Shown here: one piece after another, positions 45,596 through 57,972 of the stretch
Numbering within the stretch: the stretch's first letter is position 1
How the letters are laid out: each line of letters starts with the position of its first letter
NCBI GenBank assembly: GCA_015345905.1
Contig: JADDTR010000019.1
Location: 248,001-312,000 of the forward strand
Direction: 5' to 3'
DNA length: 64,000 bases
DNA from: Aotearoamyces nothofagi
Taxonomy: Eukaryota; Ascomycota; Leotiomycetes; Leotiales; Tympanidaceae
Notes under the pieces: model-generated
Told to the model about the DNA's origin: nothing
What the model saw: only the letters and a program-made list of their open reading frames with translations
Database searches by the model: none
Position numbers and translations under genes: made by a program

Positions 45596-48588
45596 GCTTT
45601 ATATAAAGAATGACATGATGACCAGACAGTATAATAATATGCTCTGATGTTCCCCATTCTGTACGGCAGGTACTGTACTACTACTCTGAACCCGGCCCAA
45701 AAATATACCTACTGGCCATTAATTTCCCGTCCAATATTGCTCCAGAAACAGAGAGACTGCGGGTTTTAAATTAGCGCTAAATTATGCATTACGTATGATT
45801 TTCTTAAATATGTATTCTAGCCGATATTACAACATCATGTTTAATAATTCAGACTAGTCATCGAAAATGCATACTTATTCTCAGACACATATATAGTATG
45901 AATAGTAATAAAAACAAGCTTATTAAACCTTGATACCTACTCTGGGATAAAGGTACCTGTAATTTCTGATCCTGGAGAGCATAATTTGGGATCTACTTAC
46001 TTATCCTACGAAATTAGATACCTATTCGACATAAGGTAGGTAGGTAGATGAGGTACTATAAGACGACTAGGTACTTATTTACTGAAGTAATATGGAAAAT
46101 TACTCTCACTTTATTCAAATTACTTATTTGAACTCAACTTTTATCGAAATATAAAGCCAATTGCACATATGTATTTGAAAATTTTGCACAGATCCACGTT
46201 ATATATAATTTCCCAAATATGTAGAGTTCACATTTTGGGCTTCAGATAGTCAAATCAGAATACCTTATTTGTCGACTATATAGAATATCGCAATGTTGGG
46301 CTCAAAACAATTACATACAAGTACAAGGTAAGTAGGGTGAGTAGGTAAGGTATGTAAAACCAGGCATATAGTAACACCTCGTGAATCGAGTTGGTTTTAT
46401 GCTATAATGTATACTGAGTAAGTAGGTACTAAGCCTAGAGCAGAGGATTGACGTATCTAGTGGAATTTTAACATCACCTTTATATTGTTTTTCCTACTTT
46501 TGCTTGAACTAATATGTATATACCTACTTACCTACCGTACTACCATCCACTTTCAGATACTACTATGTACTATATATCCACTACAGTTGTCTTCTGGGTA
46601 CTCGTACTTAACTAATTACCCTCTATACTAAAATAAAAATACAGGTTAAGTATAAATTAGCTACCTAGGGCTTAGTAGTGGAATCTGCTTTGGAGGGAGT
46701 AGATAGATACCTAAAGTATTTTATCTTACTTATACAATGTCTAGGTACCTAATTACCTTGGTTGTACCTACCTCAAGTATATTCCATACAGGATCTCCTC
46801 ACTTACTCAAGGGTCGTTAGTAGGTATCTAACTAGGTATCTTACCTAGATATCTACACGAATATATAACTATCAGTCCCGTATAACTCGGCTTAACATAT
46901 ATACGTATAATACTACTGGGGCATATACTGATACTGTGCAAAATAACGGATATATAATGTATAGCTATATATAATGTATAGCTTAGAAGGCAGAAAAACA
47001 AAGGACGTGGTAGAAATTCGGAAAGAAACCACGGCGGCAAACTCCAGAGGGACTTACCAAGGTACCTCCAAGTTACATCTTCTATAAGAAAATATTCAAA
47101 CTAGATTAGGAATAGATACTAAGGTTAATATACTAGAACGTTGAAGACAGCTGTAGTAAGTTTCCTAGGAGACGTTTGATGAGAGAAATGGAGACGTATT
47201 ACTAGCAGTGCGCACCATCTACACCAATCAAGATCTATTTCTACATGCTTGCTTTACGTCCCTAACACGCGTAGCCTAACCAGCTGGAAAGGGGGAGGGA
47301 GATGGTTCCGAGAAACGAATACAGGTGCGCTTTTCCAGCACTCAACTATTTCCCATCTTTTATCTACTAAGAAGATAAGTAAGTATCAACAACACCCATC
47401 AAAAAGATAGAGAATCACCTATCTGTACCTTTTAGTAGACACCAGAGGGGTTATATCTATCGCATGCACACCAGAAGCCTCGGACTGCCTTTTCCACATT
47501 TTTGGTGGTAGCTAGATCGTTAATACCTGTCTCCTTTACACCCCTCAAAACCGGGGAACATTTATGTTTTTGGGCAGCGGATAGGGGTAATTATTGAACA
47601 GCCACTTTCGTCCAAATCATGGATACCCAGAATTGCATGGGGTTCCCTTGCAGGGAGGCAATATTTTCCATGTACACTACACGGCCTCACGAAACGCCAT
47701 ATTTCTGTATTTAGATCTGAACATCAGACCAAAAGACGCGGGATTCAGCTTCCCCATGCCACAGGCTGAGAGTGCGCCAGCTCACATGTAGGTAGGCCCG
47801 ACGCCTTCTCCACGTCAAGAGACATGCCATGTTCAAGGATATTCACCTTCCCGCAGTTTCTGCCAAGGTTGCCGCTCCTGTTCCTTGCATCTACATGACG
47901 GTGCATCCTCGATCCCAGTTGTGCATCACCACTCACCGCATCCGAGTCCCTCACGCACAGAGCGATGAGACGCCTACACGCCGGCCTTGCGTGCTTGTGC
48001 TGTGCCAGTGTGGGCCAGTGTGGGCGAACTGCAAGATGAAAACTCTAACCCAATAACTCTCGAGTCGTTGGTCGGAAGATGTATGTATGAGTGAGGTAGC
48101 ACCAATTAATATTGGCCCGCATATAGATGAACGGGAATACTGCAATTGCCTTCCTGCATGATCCATCATGTTTCTTTTTCCATTCAACTCGTATCACCTT
48201 ATGTACAATTGTCAAGACCACATCCGAGACCCCAACCAGCGGGCCTGTCGGCTTTGACCATTGTGATATCTCGCGAATATGCAGTTAAGTCACCCTCTCA
48301 CTCTACCGTCAGTCTGTTTCCATCAGCTTGTCTGCATCTCATCCAAAAGAAACACAGCCAACAAGGCAGCTGCCGCCACAAGCAGTCCACCTTATAGTTT
48401 CGTGGCAAACACTCCTGTACGCCTATCAAGCACGATGACATGATATATGTGTGAATTGTGTGTATCCAGCTATATTCACTCAGTTTCAATGACTACCATC
48501 AATCTGTTGCGGCGTCCAATCTTCTGGTTACCATTGCTCATACTGATATCAATGACTACGCCTTCGATTTGAATATCTGATTAAAGCC
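45596..48588. other. 3.0-kb AT-rich gene-free interval
   Basis: No gene is supportable on either strand. The first half (to about 47100) is strongly AT-rich and studded with TACCTA/TAGGTA units. The second half is more GC-balanced and leads into the promoter of the 901-aa protein gene. Short open frames at 47594-48400 overlap on both strands and show no coding bias. Confidence 0.55.
46033..46850. repeat. Dispersed TACCTA/TAGGTA motif field
   Basis: Over about 800 bp the tetramer CTAC or its complement GTAG recurs in clusters such as AGGTAGGTAGGTAGATGAGGTAC (46034-46056), TACCTACTTACCTACC (46520-46535) and TAGGTATCTAACTAGGTATC (46821-46840). It is not one tandem array but many short, degenerate, direct and inverted copies. 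Confidence 0.55.
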
Positions 48589-51429
48589 ATGGCTTCTAAA
48601 GATAGGAGTAATCGCGCATCACATCCTCCCAGGAAAAATGCCCTTCAGCGTATGCTTGAAATTGAAAAGAAGACCAAGGTAAGAGATTTAAATGTTACTA
48701 AGCAGGTGATTGTATTGGTCATATGAAGATAAAGCTCTGTCTGGATGAGTGTGTCGTTCGATTGGCCGGGGGACTATACTGAACTGATTTAGGCTAACGA
48801 GCTGTCCACATAGATTGATCGTATGGAAGCTCCGGGATTTTTCTCCCCATCTCTGTTGCTATCATCTACAAGTGCTGCAATCCAAGAATACCCCACAAAG
48901 CCACTTCCTTCTCTAAATCTCGAGCACTCCAAGTCCGCCAATATAATGCCGTCGCCAGCTCCTCAATTGTCAATTACAGTTCCACCTGTGCATTCTTTCA
49001 GCAGGGGGAAGGTTTCTGAAGCATCACATATCACTGCGGGTGTATCCCATGAAACCGAAATGGCTACGATGACTGATAATGGCAACAACTCTGATACGTC
49101 TTCGATATGTCACTCCCCCAGCTGGTCTATGTTTGGAGACAAGAGAAAGAAGGAAAAAAGGGGCAAACAGCGGCAAAAGGAGAAAGAAAAGAACAACAAG
49201 GATAGCAATAGTACACGCAAGACGAGGCGTCTAAGCAAGGCACCCCCGATTCCAAAGAACCTAGCAACTGTCCCAGTGGATAAAAATATGTCGGCACCTG
49301 TGATATACCATATATCAAAGCAAGTATCAGCACCTCTGTCAGCCACTACGAACGAGGTTAATGCGGATGGAAAGAGCACTTCTGTTTCTAGTTTCAAGGG
49401 CCCAAAGGCGACCGACGAACAGGAGCGGTGTATGTCTGCTGGGAAGGGGTTTATTGGCGGACTAAAGTTGAAGTTGGCCAACGATGCTACAGTCCAAGAC
49501 ACCATCAAGAGGCAGGCCAAGCGCAATAGCAGTGAGATATACGAGCAAGATATTGTGGCTAATGCATATCACTTGGCTCTACACGATTCCAAGCTGGAGG
49601 ATGACAGAGGTAGCTCTTCAACTGTCAATGCGAACAGTTGTGATGAGCATTACAACAGAGTCAATGGCCAACGCAGCTTTTCAGTGGTTGGGAGCGAAAC
49701 CTCTCGTGATCAAGCTTCATATGCAACGCGGATTGCTAAGGAATCCCTTGCGGCGAAAACGGAGCGGCCAAAAGTGGTGCGTGACGATAAATCGGAAAGG
49801 ATTAAGAAAACCAGAATACAGAGATACACAACGGCAGGACCCTATGACTATGCGACTGTCGGACGAGTCAAGTGGGGTGAAAATGCAAGATGGGATAATA
49901 TTAAAGCAGCTGTTGAGGAAGACGGGGGTTTGGCTAGAACCAATGGCCAACTAATCAATCCGCCGGAGATGTCTCCAGATGAGGTATTCAATGCATCATG
50001 CTTTCATCGAGGCTCGCTGTTACAGCCTGGGGACACCTCTCGGCAGCAAGGGATACCGGCTGCCATACATGGAACCGACAGCTCCAAGGTTAAAAATTTC
50101 CAAGCTTCCCTCGAGAACAAGGAGAACTGTGAAGGAGACTATAGTAATGATCTTGATCGTTATCATGGGGTTCTTACAGAATCATGTTTGCCACCAAAGC
50201 AAGATTTCGACTCAGGGGTTGAACCAAGTGGTTTAAAGTACAAGGAATCCTGCTCGCCTTCCCTCAGCAGCTTTAAGAATGCTGCAAGGGTGGTATTTTC
50301 AAGAAGATCTCTATCGGGAAGCTCACCATCAAAACTTGTTACAAATGAAAACCAACTCTCCGAGTGTCATAAACCAGGCTCACTAGCCGGACCGAATTCG
50401 TCCCCAAACACAGTCCTTCCACCGACATCATCTGCAAAGGCTTTTAGCAAAGCCGAGAGGATTCTTGGGTACTCCCTGATATCATCTACACCAATTACTC
50501 CGTTAAAGTCCTCCGACCGGTCCAGGACATCTATCTCGAGTTTATCCTCTCCAGCTTATAGCAATGATCAAAGCTCAATTGAAGAGACGTCAGATGCTAC
50601 GACTCCACCCGGTTCAAGACCACAGTCGTACAAATCACCTGCTATTCAAGACCGTGAGGAGCAAAATATTACAGTCACTCGGGTTGATGAAACCACACAC
50701 CTTCCACCCAAGTTAATACAGATCCCAAGGAATGAGCCAAGGGAACGTAACTCTGTATTCCCAATAGAGGGCGATAGCGTCAACAATGCCAACGAACTAG
50801 CGAAACAACCTTCGCTGCTGTCGACGTTTCAGTCAACGCCTCAACCAAATGATTTAAGTTTTTTACCTGAATTAAAGCACAAAGCTTTGGTTAGGACCCC
50901 GCCTAGACAATTCCCCTTACATTCTACGTCAATAGATACGTTCCAGGCCCAGAGTTCAACTCCTGAAGACGATCACCAAACGGAAAAAAATCCAATCACC
51001 AAGATAGGGATATCCTCCCAGAAGCAAGCTACCCGGAGATCGGATCAGATTGTCATGAAGCCAAAAAGTGGTAGTAATCGTAGAGGCCTTCGCCTCGAGG
51101 CTGTGCAAGTACCGAAGTCACAAAGGCCAATATCGTCCCGTGGAAATTCAAGCCTGGGTGAGAAGGACGATGGGGCGCTCACAACTCAGCTTCCAGAACC
51201 AGTTGCCAAGATGTTTGTTATCTGCTGCGGTTGCAATAGATTCCAGGACTTGCCATCCAAGATATATGAGGCTATGGCCAAGTCCAGTGGGATCATCGAA
51301 GATAGAGACCTTGGAGTATCTGGCCACGTCACTACTATGGTGAAGTGCCCTTGGTGCTCTCATGGTATGAGTACGGATTGCTGCGCTGGCTATGCTGCAG
51401 TCGTTTACTTACGAGAACGCTTTCACTGA
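48589..51429 (+). CDS. Large fungal protein of unknown function with C-terminal Cys cluster
   Basis: Exons are 48589..48678 and 48814..51429 (901 aa). The N terminus (ASKDRSNRASHPPRKNALQ) is basic. Most of the protein is predicted disordered, with a highly charged helix KRKKEKRGKQRQKEKEKNNKD at about residues 135-155 preceded by the conserved-looking SWSMFGD, and many SP/TP dipeptides. The C-terminal 80 residues are compact and rich in cysteine: FVICCGCNRFQDLPSKIYEA, then VKCPWCSHGMSTDCCAGYA. This suggests a small metal-binding fold with two C-x-C / C-x2-C groups. I do not recognise the family. The SP/TP content suggests regulation by phosphorylation and a scaffold-like role, which is inference only. 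The tail-to-tail neighbour is the four-helix membrane protein. Confidence 0.8.
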
Positions 51430-51863
51430 CTTGCTATCAAATAACATAATGCTTTTCTTTGTGTATGGTTCTGGCTTTTGGCTGCAAGGTCGATATTAGG
51501 ATCATGGAGTTGTTTTCCCAGTAAGGGAAACTGGCCATATCAAAAGCTCCACCACATATAAACCAGTTAGAACAAAATGTCGCTCTACACTCAACCCAAT
51601 ATCTTGAGCTCATTGCTAATAACATTGAAGATGACAAACAAACACCATCTAATGTCAATGTAATATAGGTAGAGCTCTTGGAATGAATCACGGATAAACT
51701 GTGAATAGTATTGGCGTTAAGTAAAAAAAGCTATATACTTGAGATGAGACCCACTATCCCATGAACCCCAACCCATCAACGGCCACTTCTAGCGCTCGAT
51801 AGACCATTAAACTTATCCGAGCAAAATTCAGTTCATAATATAAGCCTGCACACGGAAGCCAAC
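51430..51863. other. Tail-to-tail intergenic region
   Basis: About 430 bp between convergent genes. Ordinary AT-rich 3' sequence with no feature seen. Confidence 0.5.
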
Positions 51864-52760
51864 TCATTTTTGCTGCCTCAATGGCAACTGGCGGTCCAAG
51901 GTGTTGAAAGCAAGCGTTCGTGGGGTATATGGTTGCTTTACGGAAGACGGTGTGCGTGGCACATTCTTCATCTGCCAGAGCTTCTCGCCTGAGTGATCAG
52001 ACGAGGGAGAAATTTCAAGGTCATCCACGTCCATCTTTTGTGCCTCACGTTGGGCTTTACTCGGGATGGCGGACCAGATACCGAGTATGAGATTGACGAG
52101 GAAAATGACCCTGAGGGCTAATCAGCCAACACACCAACGTGCAAGGAGGATTGACTGGTACTAACATCATGATGACTGTTGTAGCAAAAGTGCCTTTCGC
52201 TAATAAACAATTGTGTTCATTACCAGAAGGCTTGGCATATTTGCAACTCTTTGCTATGTACCATGCAACAGAGCTCGGGTGATTGGGGTCAGAGTGGTCT
52301 GGCCCAGCCTGACCATATATGCTGACACACCAGAGAGCCACGATGATAGCGTTGACAATGACACTGAGGATCGGTAACCATAGGTGCATCACGAACATGA
52401 CAGCTTTAACAAGCATGATGAACATAGAGAGTACCGAAACAACAATGTTGAAACTGGTGATACTACAGTCCTGTCAGCATGTTCGTTAGGGTAGTCCGGG
52501 GATAAGAATACGCACAAGCTCGACCAGACCAGCGGGGTTTTAGGAATCGGTAGGTAGTTTGCATAGGCGTATAAGATCTGATCTGGACTTGAGTTGAAGC
52601 CATTTTCTCCACCGATTCGCCAGAGTTCAGTACGGTAGGCATCTGGGTCCGCAATGGCGAAGAGGGTCAGAGCAGCAACGGTCCCTCCGAGCTCAACGAT
52701 CATTAGGGCGACGAGTACTTTTGGCCACTTCCACTGCCTCGAGAAATGGAAACCGAACAT
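51864..52760 (-). CDS. Four-helix fungal membrane protein, MARVEL-like
   Basis: Exons in coding order are 52760..52516, 52462..52166 and 52110..51864 (262 aa), with introns of 53 and 55 nt. Four hydrophobic segments are visible: residues 14-35 (VLVALMIVELGGTVAALTLF), about 82-105 (FITSFNIVVSVLSMFIMLVKA), about 115-135 (LPILSVIVNAIIVALWCVSI) and about 175-200 (TTVIMMVIFLVNLILGIWSAI). A soluble loop with Cys lies between helices 3 and 4, and the C terminus is cytosolic and Ser/Thr/Pro-rich. The layout resembles MARVEL-type tetraspanning proteins of ascomycetes, but no diagnostic motif is seen, so the superfamily is a guess. It is divergent from the RMD1/RMD8-type gene across a 1.35-kb spacer. 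Confidence 0.82.
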
Positions 52761-53274
52761 CTTGACGGATCACGCAAGTTCCTGTGGCTCACAGGATCGT
52801 CCTCGTCCTCGCACCGCGGAGGAGATAGCTTCTTATCGGCGCAACGCCTTTGAAAGAGTGTCGGAAGAGTGCTGCTGCGGCTGGTGCTGTCTCTGACAGC
52901 CTCGAGTTCTCATATCGAGGACAAGCAGGCCGAGGGAGGTCAGGCCAGCTTAAGTATACTCGGCCTGTGGTCCAGCACCCTTTGCGTGTCAGCCAGGCCG
53001 TCAGCGAGGCCACCACCCAATGGCACTGGGGACGGACGGTCTGTAAGCGCCGGGAGGTGAAGCGGAGGTGAAGCTGCAGGTTGACGACCAGGCGACCAGC
53101 GAATCAGCTTGCTACGGCGGCCTCTGCAGGTAGCGCCGACACGGGGGCAGTCGAGAGGTGCGAGTTAGCGAGCCGGGGGGGGGGAAGAGGGGTTTCGTGC
53201 GATCACATTCGATCACCAAATGCCGTGAGGACATCGCTGTGGGGCAAGCCTGTCGGGCCTGCAAGAGCCGGCCA

Positions 53275-53330
53275 GAGCCTGTAGAGCCCTGTAGAGGCCT
53301 GTACAGTAGAGCCCTGTAGAGCCCTGTTGC
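53275..53330. repeat. TGTAGAGCCC decamer-like tandem repeat
   Basis: About five units of CCTGTAGAG(CC), two of them as the variants GGCCTGTAC and CCCTGTTGC. It lies 100 bp from a ten-G run. Confidence 0.8.
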
Positions 53331-53472
53331 GCCTGCAGAGCCAGGCGACGACGCATGCTGGATTCGAAAGCCGTGCAATGGGATGGGATGGGCGTGGATG
53401 ATGGGCGCCTCCTGCCGTGCATATATACCCGTCATCGCAGGCCATACCCGCCCACTGCTACTCGATACGGAT

Positions 53473-53505
53473 GTACGTACGTACGTACTTGTACTTGTAC
53501 AGTAC
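53473..53505. repeat. GTAC palindromic microsatellite
   Basis: Four tandem GTAC units (53473-53488) followed by TTGTACTTGTACAGTAC. It is self-complementary and so could fold into a hairpin. Confidence 0.85.
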
Positions 53506-54114
53506 ATGCGTACTGTGCATTGCATCCCTTACTCCTCTCATTATCACACCCACAGAGTGCTCGTAGCTGTCGAGACAACAGGTGCTTCTGCTCTATCCGC
53601 GATCCACAGTGCTGTATCTGTAGTGGGCGAAGAGGGTTGCGCAGTACCCTCCGGTTTGGCCATCTAATCTATGAAATGGAAGCTCTTTTTACGTATGACT
53701 ATGTATGCGAGCAGTGCGAAGAGAGACGATCTACTATGTATATACACAAGTATGTAAGTATCTTTGCGTTCTGCTGCAATTCCGCTCACTCACTCCCTGA
53801 AGCTTTTTGTAACCTCCCCGTCCTGCCGTCCTGCCGCCCTTATCGCCCTATCGCTCGCTATCCTATTAGTCTGTTTCGCCGTTTCGCCGTTTCGTCGCTT
53901 ACTTTCGAGCTTAATTTTCCGGATGCATGACGTTACTTTTTTAGCCCGAGAGGCCTCACTAATTAAACGACGTTACCTAGCTGACTACCTTGCCCGCACC
54001 TACGAGCAGACCCAAGAGCACCTGCCTGTATATATCGTTGTTATGCCATCGGACACAGTACTATGCCACAATAAGTGCAATTCCCCAACCCGACCAGAGA
54101 ATTAATTTGCCACA

Positions 54115-56100
54115 ATGGCAAGTACAGCTGTACCGGGAAAGCGGGGACCATCTGTCCTAGTAAGTGACCGGCATTGGATCATCAAGTGTTGCATATTGGC
54201 AGAACACAATTGAATTCCTCTCCTCCTACTTCATAGAGGATCATATTGACCATCTACAGGTAACAGATTCTCGCGAACGGCCCCAAACACCGCGCCTCCC
54301 TCAACGATCGGGCTCAGGTGGACTAGGAGGTGCGGCACGTCAACGAATGCCAGCCCGTCTTATATCAGTTGATAATGTCCTTCAATATGCATCCGAGATC
54401 CCATCTGGCCAAGCTCGTGGACCACCTGGACGACGCCCTGCGGCCCAAAATATCCGACGAAGTAGCGGCATGGGCACAAGTCTCGGGTCTCGCGTCGCTC
54501 AGCAGAATGTGCCAGGTCGAAGCACAAAGCTCAGCGAGAAGCTAGTTCTGATCCCCGAGACCGTAGAGGAACGAGACGACTCAGATGAAGAGAATGGTGA
54601 AATTGGTTTCATGCGGAGGTACAGGGAGAGTGAAGATGGAGACCGGCCACTTAGAGATGAAGAGATTGATGAGCTCAACAGGAGCGGTGCTTTGCGGGGA
54701 AAGAGCTATGCGGAAAGGCTCCCAAAGGCAAAAAGAACAGACAAGGTGGCAAGAGTGACGGCCTATTGCACTGCACAAGGCTACAAGATGAAGGCAACTG
54801 CAGCATTTGCGAGGGAAAGGCATGGCGCAAAGACGAAGCTGTATGATGACTGTCTGTATACAGTCTATCATTTGCCTTTATTGGCTGGAAGCGAAGGATA
54901 TAGGATTCGGAGCAGCCCAGTAATGAAAAGTCCTGGAGGGAAGGCTGTGCTTGATGAGGAAATAGAGAGGAACGAACGGAGAGACTATCATGATGGCTAC
55001 TTCGAGGATACAGACACTTATGGCGTTCGGGGAGGGGAAGAAATTCAAATAAACGAGAGTAATGAGAATAGATCAAGGAGAGAAGAACTGGAAAGGATAA
55101 GCCGAGAGGAGACCCGGGTGTTTGTGCAAGGCGGAAGGGCTGATAGTCCAAATCGGATCGCACCTGATGCAACAGCCTTCGGCGAGATGTTCGTCTACTC
55201 GTATGGTGTTGTCGTCTTCTGGAACTTCACAGAGCATCAAGAGAAAGATATCCTTGCTGATCTAACATTTTCGGAAACGAATACGGGCATATCGCTGGTA
55301 TCGAGACCTCAGGACGAGAGCGACTTCGAGACGGAAGAGTTTCATTTCGAGTATAGCCCGCTGGTAGATAGACCAAGAGTCTTCAACGACATGATCACGC
55401 TCCGAAGTGGAGATCACATGATTAAGCTAGCAATAAGCCATGCTATTGCCCAAAGCACGAAACTAAGCTTCTTCGAGGAGAAGATGTCACAGACCATGCA
55501 TGACGCTCAATATGTGCCCAAGCGGCTCGCTCTCACCGGCCAGTTGGGCATGACGAGAAAAGAGATTGTCAAAATTCTTGGAAGACTGTTTAAAAGCCGT
55601 GTCGACGTCAATCTCTGTAAGACATCAACATCCCCCCTCTTATTCTCGGTATTTGACTGACTGATACATTTCTAGCATCAAACGTTCTCGACGTACCAAA
55701 CTTTTTCTGGGATTCTGAACCAACTCTCCACCCATTGTATTTCGCTATTCGTGAATACCTAGAAATTACGCCACGCATAAAAGTGCTCAATGAGCGCTGC
55801 CGCGTCTTCCTTGACTTAGCCGAAATGCTCTCGGATTCTATCGCAGACACGAAGATGAGCACAATCACGTGGATTGTAATTGTTTTGATTGTTATTAGTA
55901 TAGGAGTCACCGTCAGTGAAGTGCTCTTGAGATTCGCGCTACTCGAGAATCAGAAGCGTAGCAGCGATCCTGGGGTGTGTAGCATTCAGTCAAGTCTTGG
56001 AGGGAGAACTATGACCCAGATTAGACAGAGTCTAAGTGGAGATGAGGTGAATGCTTTATGTGGGATGGATATTGTTGGACAGACATTTGCAGATTTGTAA
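54115..56100 (+). CDS. RMD1/RMD8-type DUF155 membrane protein
   Basis: Homolog of yeast Rmd1/Rmd8 and fission yeast Sif2/Sif3 (DUF155), required for meiotic nuclear division in yeast; the human relative RMND1 is mitochondrial. Preferred exons are 54115..54159, 54260..55616 and 55676..56100 (608 aa). The N-terminal 200 residues are disordered, basic and Ser/Arg-rich. The DUF155 core runs from about residue 210 (VARVTAYCTAQGYKM) through AFGEMFVYSYGVVVFWNFTEHQEKDIL to the helical C-terminal part (KLSFFEEKMSQTMHDAQYVPKRLALTG; VPNFFWDSEPTLHPLYFAIREYLEI). One transmembrane helix follows (ITWIVIVLIVISIGVTVSEVLL). The first intron could instead end at 54206, giving a longer, in-frame second exon; I prefer 54259 because the extra segment has no family look. 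Not a mitochondrial precursor by its N terminus. Confidence 0.9.
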
Positions 56101-56415
56101 ACTTGGGCTAGGTTGACAAGCGATCTTCATGATATGGCGTTTGGAGTTAAGCTTTGTTTCGTGATTATCGAGGAAACAGTTAGAAGACATTGCCTCTACA
56201 GGAGAAGAGACTAGGAAGAGAGCGAAAGTAAGTACTGACTTGTAATTATGGCATTCTCAAGTGAGCAAGAGGCTCTTGTACCTTATCGCTGTTAGGGTTA
56301 TTTAAATTTCAGCCTATGACTACTGATGAGGCAAACATAGACAAATAGTTAGCTTCAACGCATTCTGAAAATACTCTTTCAAGTGGCCATTGGCTTTTTC
56401 TTCACATCCTGTTCC
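56101..56415. other. Tail-to-tail intergenic region
   Basis: A 315-bp spacer between the convergent DUF155 and 288-aa protein genes. No structure was seen. Confidence 0.5.
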
Positions 56416-57282
56416 CTAGAACTGCTGTGTGTTATCCCCTTCGCCATTGACGTCCGTGATTTCTTCGCCATCTTCGCTCGCTCTATAGACCTTCTTATTC
56501 TTGTCGGAATCAGGGTCGATTAATTCCTTCAGCAATTCCAATTCAGCGAGCAGCCCATCACAGTATTCTCGACCCCTGGAGACATTTCGCAGCAGATCTA
56601 GTATCTGTTCATTAGAAACTTCGACTTTCCGTAGGAGCCGCTCGGCTGACTCGAGGCGACTTGAATTCTTTCGCGATGGTGGTGAAACATCGTTGAGGGT
56701 TGCGCCAATCGCGGTCTCCATGGAACGAGTCACCTTGACCCTCATATTATTAAACTGCTCGGCGCTTTTTTCAGAAGACGAGTCACTGCCATATGTTGCA
56801 TCTTCACTCCCGATAGAATTTAGCCGACTTCTCTCTCCTCCACGAACTTTTAGTACCCATAGCTCGCTCAACATCTCTGATGGAGCGTATTTTTGAATGG
56901 CAGTGATATCGTCATCAAAACTAGATTGAAAATCCCTGTAGAAATCTTCGGCCTTGGAGAGCTGCTTGAATAGAATTCGCATTGCTTTGTCTAAAGGAAG
57001 GCCGGTAGGCTCTCGTCGTCGATCGACGCTTCTGGGTCTCACGCGAGGATCGTTGCCTTCATCAAAGAACCCTCCTTTCACCGGCAGGCGTCTTATGACT
57101 CTGTTTTCTGGTAGGCCGTACAGGTGGTTTACTCCATCCTTCATTGGATCGACGTCGAACCCTCCGAAAAATTGCTCTCCTCTGTATCTGCTGCTCTGGC
57201 TTCCGTATCTGTCTCGATTACGACGGTCTCTCCTTAGGAGACCCATCGGCGACATCGAAGAAGGTAGGAAATGGAAAGCCAT
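56416..57282 (-). CDS. Fungal protein of unknown function, 288 aa
   Basis: A single uninterrupted frame from the ATG at 57282. I do not recognise it. Residues 1-90 are basic, with Arg/Tyr-rich sequence (MGLLRRDRRNRDRYGSQSSRY). A helical region follows (about 95-140: LDKAMRILFKQLSKAEDFYRDF). A Ser/Glu segment leads into a second coiled-coil-like region (about 205-255: AERLLRKVEVSNEQILDLLRN) and an acidic tail. The two amphipathic helices could form a coiled coil. No catalytic residues, signal peptide or membrane helix. It is divergent from the CinA-like gene over about 690 bp. Function unknown. Confidence 0.75.
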   Translation of the reverse strand: MAFHFLPSSMSPMGLLRRDRRNRDRYGSQSSRYRGEQFFGGFDVDPMKDGVNHLYGLPENRVIRRLPVKGGFFDEGNDPRVRPRSVDRRREPTGLPLDKAMRILFKQLSKAEDFYRDFQSSFDDDITAIQKYAPSEMLSELWVLKVRGGERSRLNSIGSEDATYGSDSSSEKSAEQFNNMRVKVTRSMETAIGATLNDVSPPSRKNSSRLESAERLLRKVEVSNEQILDLLRNVSRGREYCDGLLAELELLKELIDPDSDKNKKVYRASEDGEEITDVNGEGDNTQQF

Positions 57283-57972
57283 ATTTGCTGCGCTAGTTGA
57301 CTTTGTACTTCGGAGGGCAGGCAGGCCTTGGGTGACGAAATTCTTGGATCAAGTAAAAGACCTCAGAAATCGGAGGAAGTTTCAGGCAATTTAAGAACTT
57401 GTTCTCCGTATATGATGCGAGAACAATACATGCGAGAACAATACATGCGACCTAAACCCTTGATAAAGCAGGTAGCCGCCCTAGAATACATACTTACTGG
57501 GCTTCAAGCAAACCACAAGCATCTCGTGTAGGTCGTCGGTGTTTGGCTGGCCCAGAGCGTAAATATCAAACTTTATAGAAATTGGGCAAAACTTGATACA
57601 AGAGCAAACTGCAGGCTGTTTATCCACTGCCACGAATCTTTGATCCTATTGTTGCAACGTGACCTGTCCATTCCATCCGTCTGTTTGAGGACAGCAGGTA
57701 GCCACCATCCTGAACGACCTCAGGATCGTAAAGGTAGCGAGCCACTGCGAGCGCAACGGGCCGCGGAGCACTAACTACTCCCATAACGACCTTAGGTGTA
57801 ACCGTAATCCTAATCGCAATCGCAGATAAGTCAACTTCAACGTCATGCGTTTGTAAGCATGCCAGTTAGTATCAGTTATCAGTGGATTTAATCAACTCGC
57901 ACACTTTAGTAGTTCATCCACTCGACCTCTGCGGAACATATTAGTCCGGCTTCCAAAACTTCACAAAGAATC
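57283..57972. other. Divergent intergenic region
   Basis: About 690 bp between the 288-aa unknown and the CinA-like gene. A direct duplication of ATGCGAGAACAATAC occurs at 57415-57429 and 57431-57445. No gene was seen. Confidence 0.5.

Larger units (their letters stand above)
52761..54114. other. Divergent 1.35-kb promoter region with low-complexity tracts
   Basis: This head-to-head spacer contains a run of ten G (53175-53184), a TGTAGAGCCC decamer tract (53275-53330), a palindromic GTAC tract (53473-53505) and a GTTTCGCC tract (53873-53899). Open frames on both strands overlap each other and are not convincing. Confidence 0.55.

Noticed and set aside
52789-53525. Several overlapping frames on both strands in the divergent promoter
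   Set aside because: They cross the G run and the decamer tract, and none has recognisable protein features.
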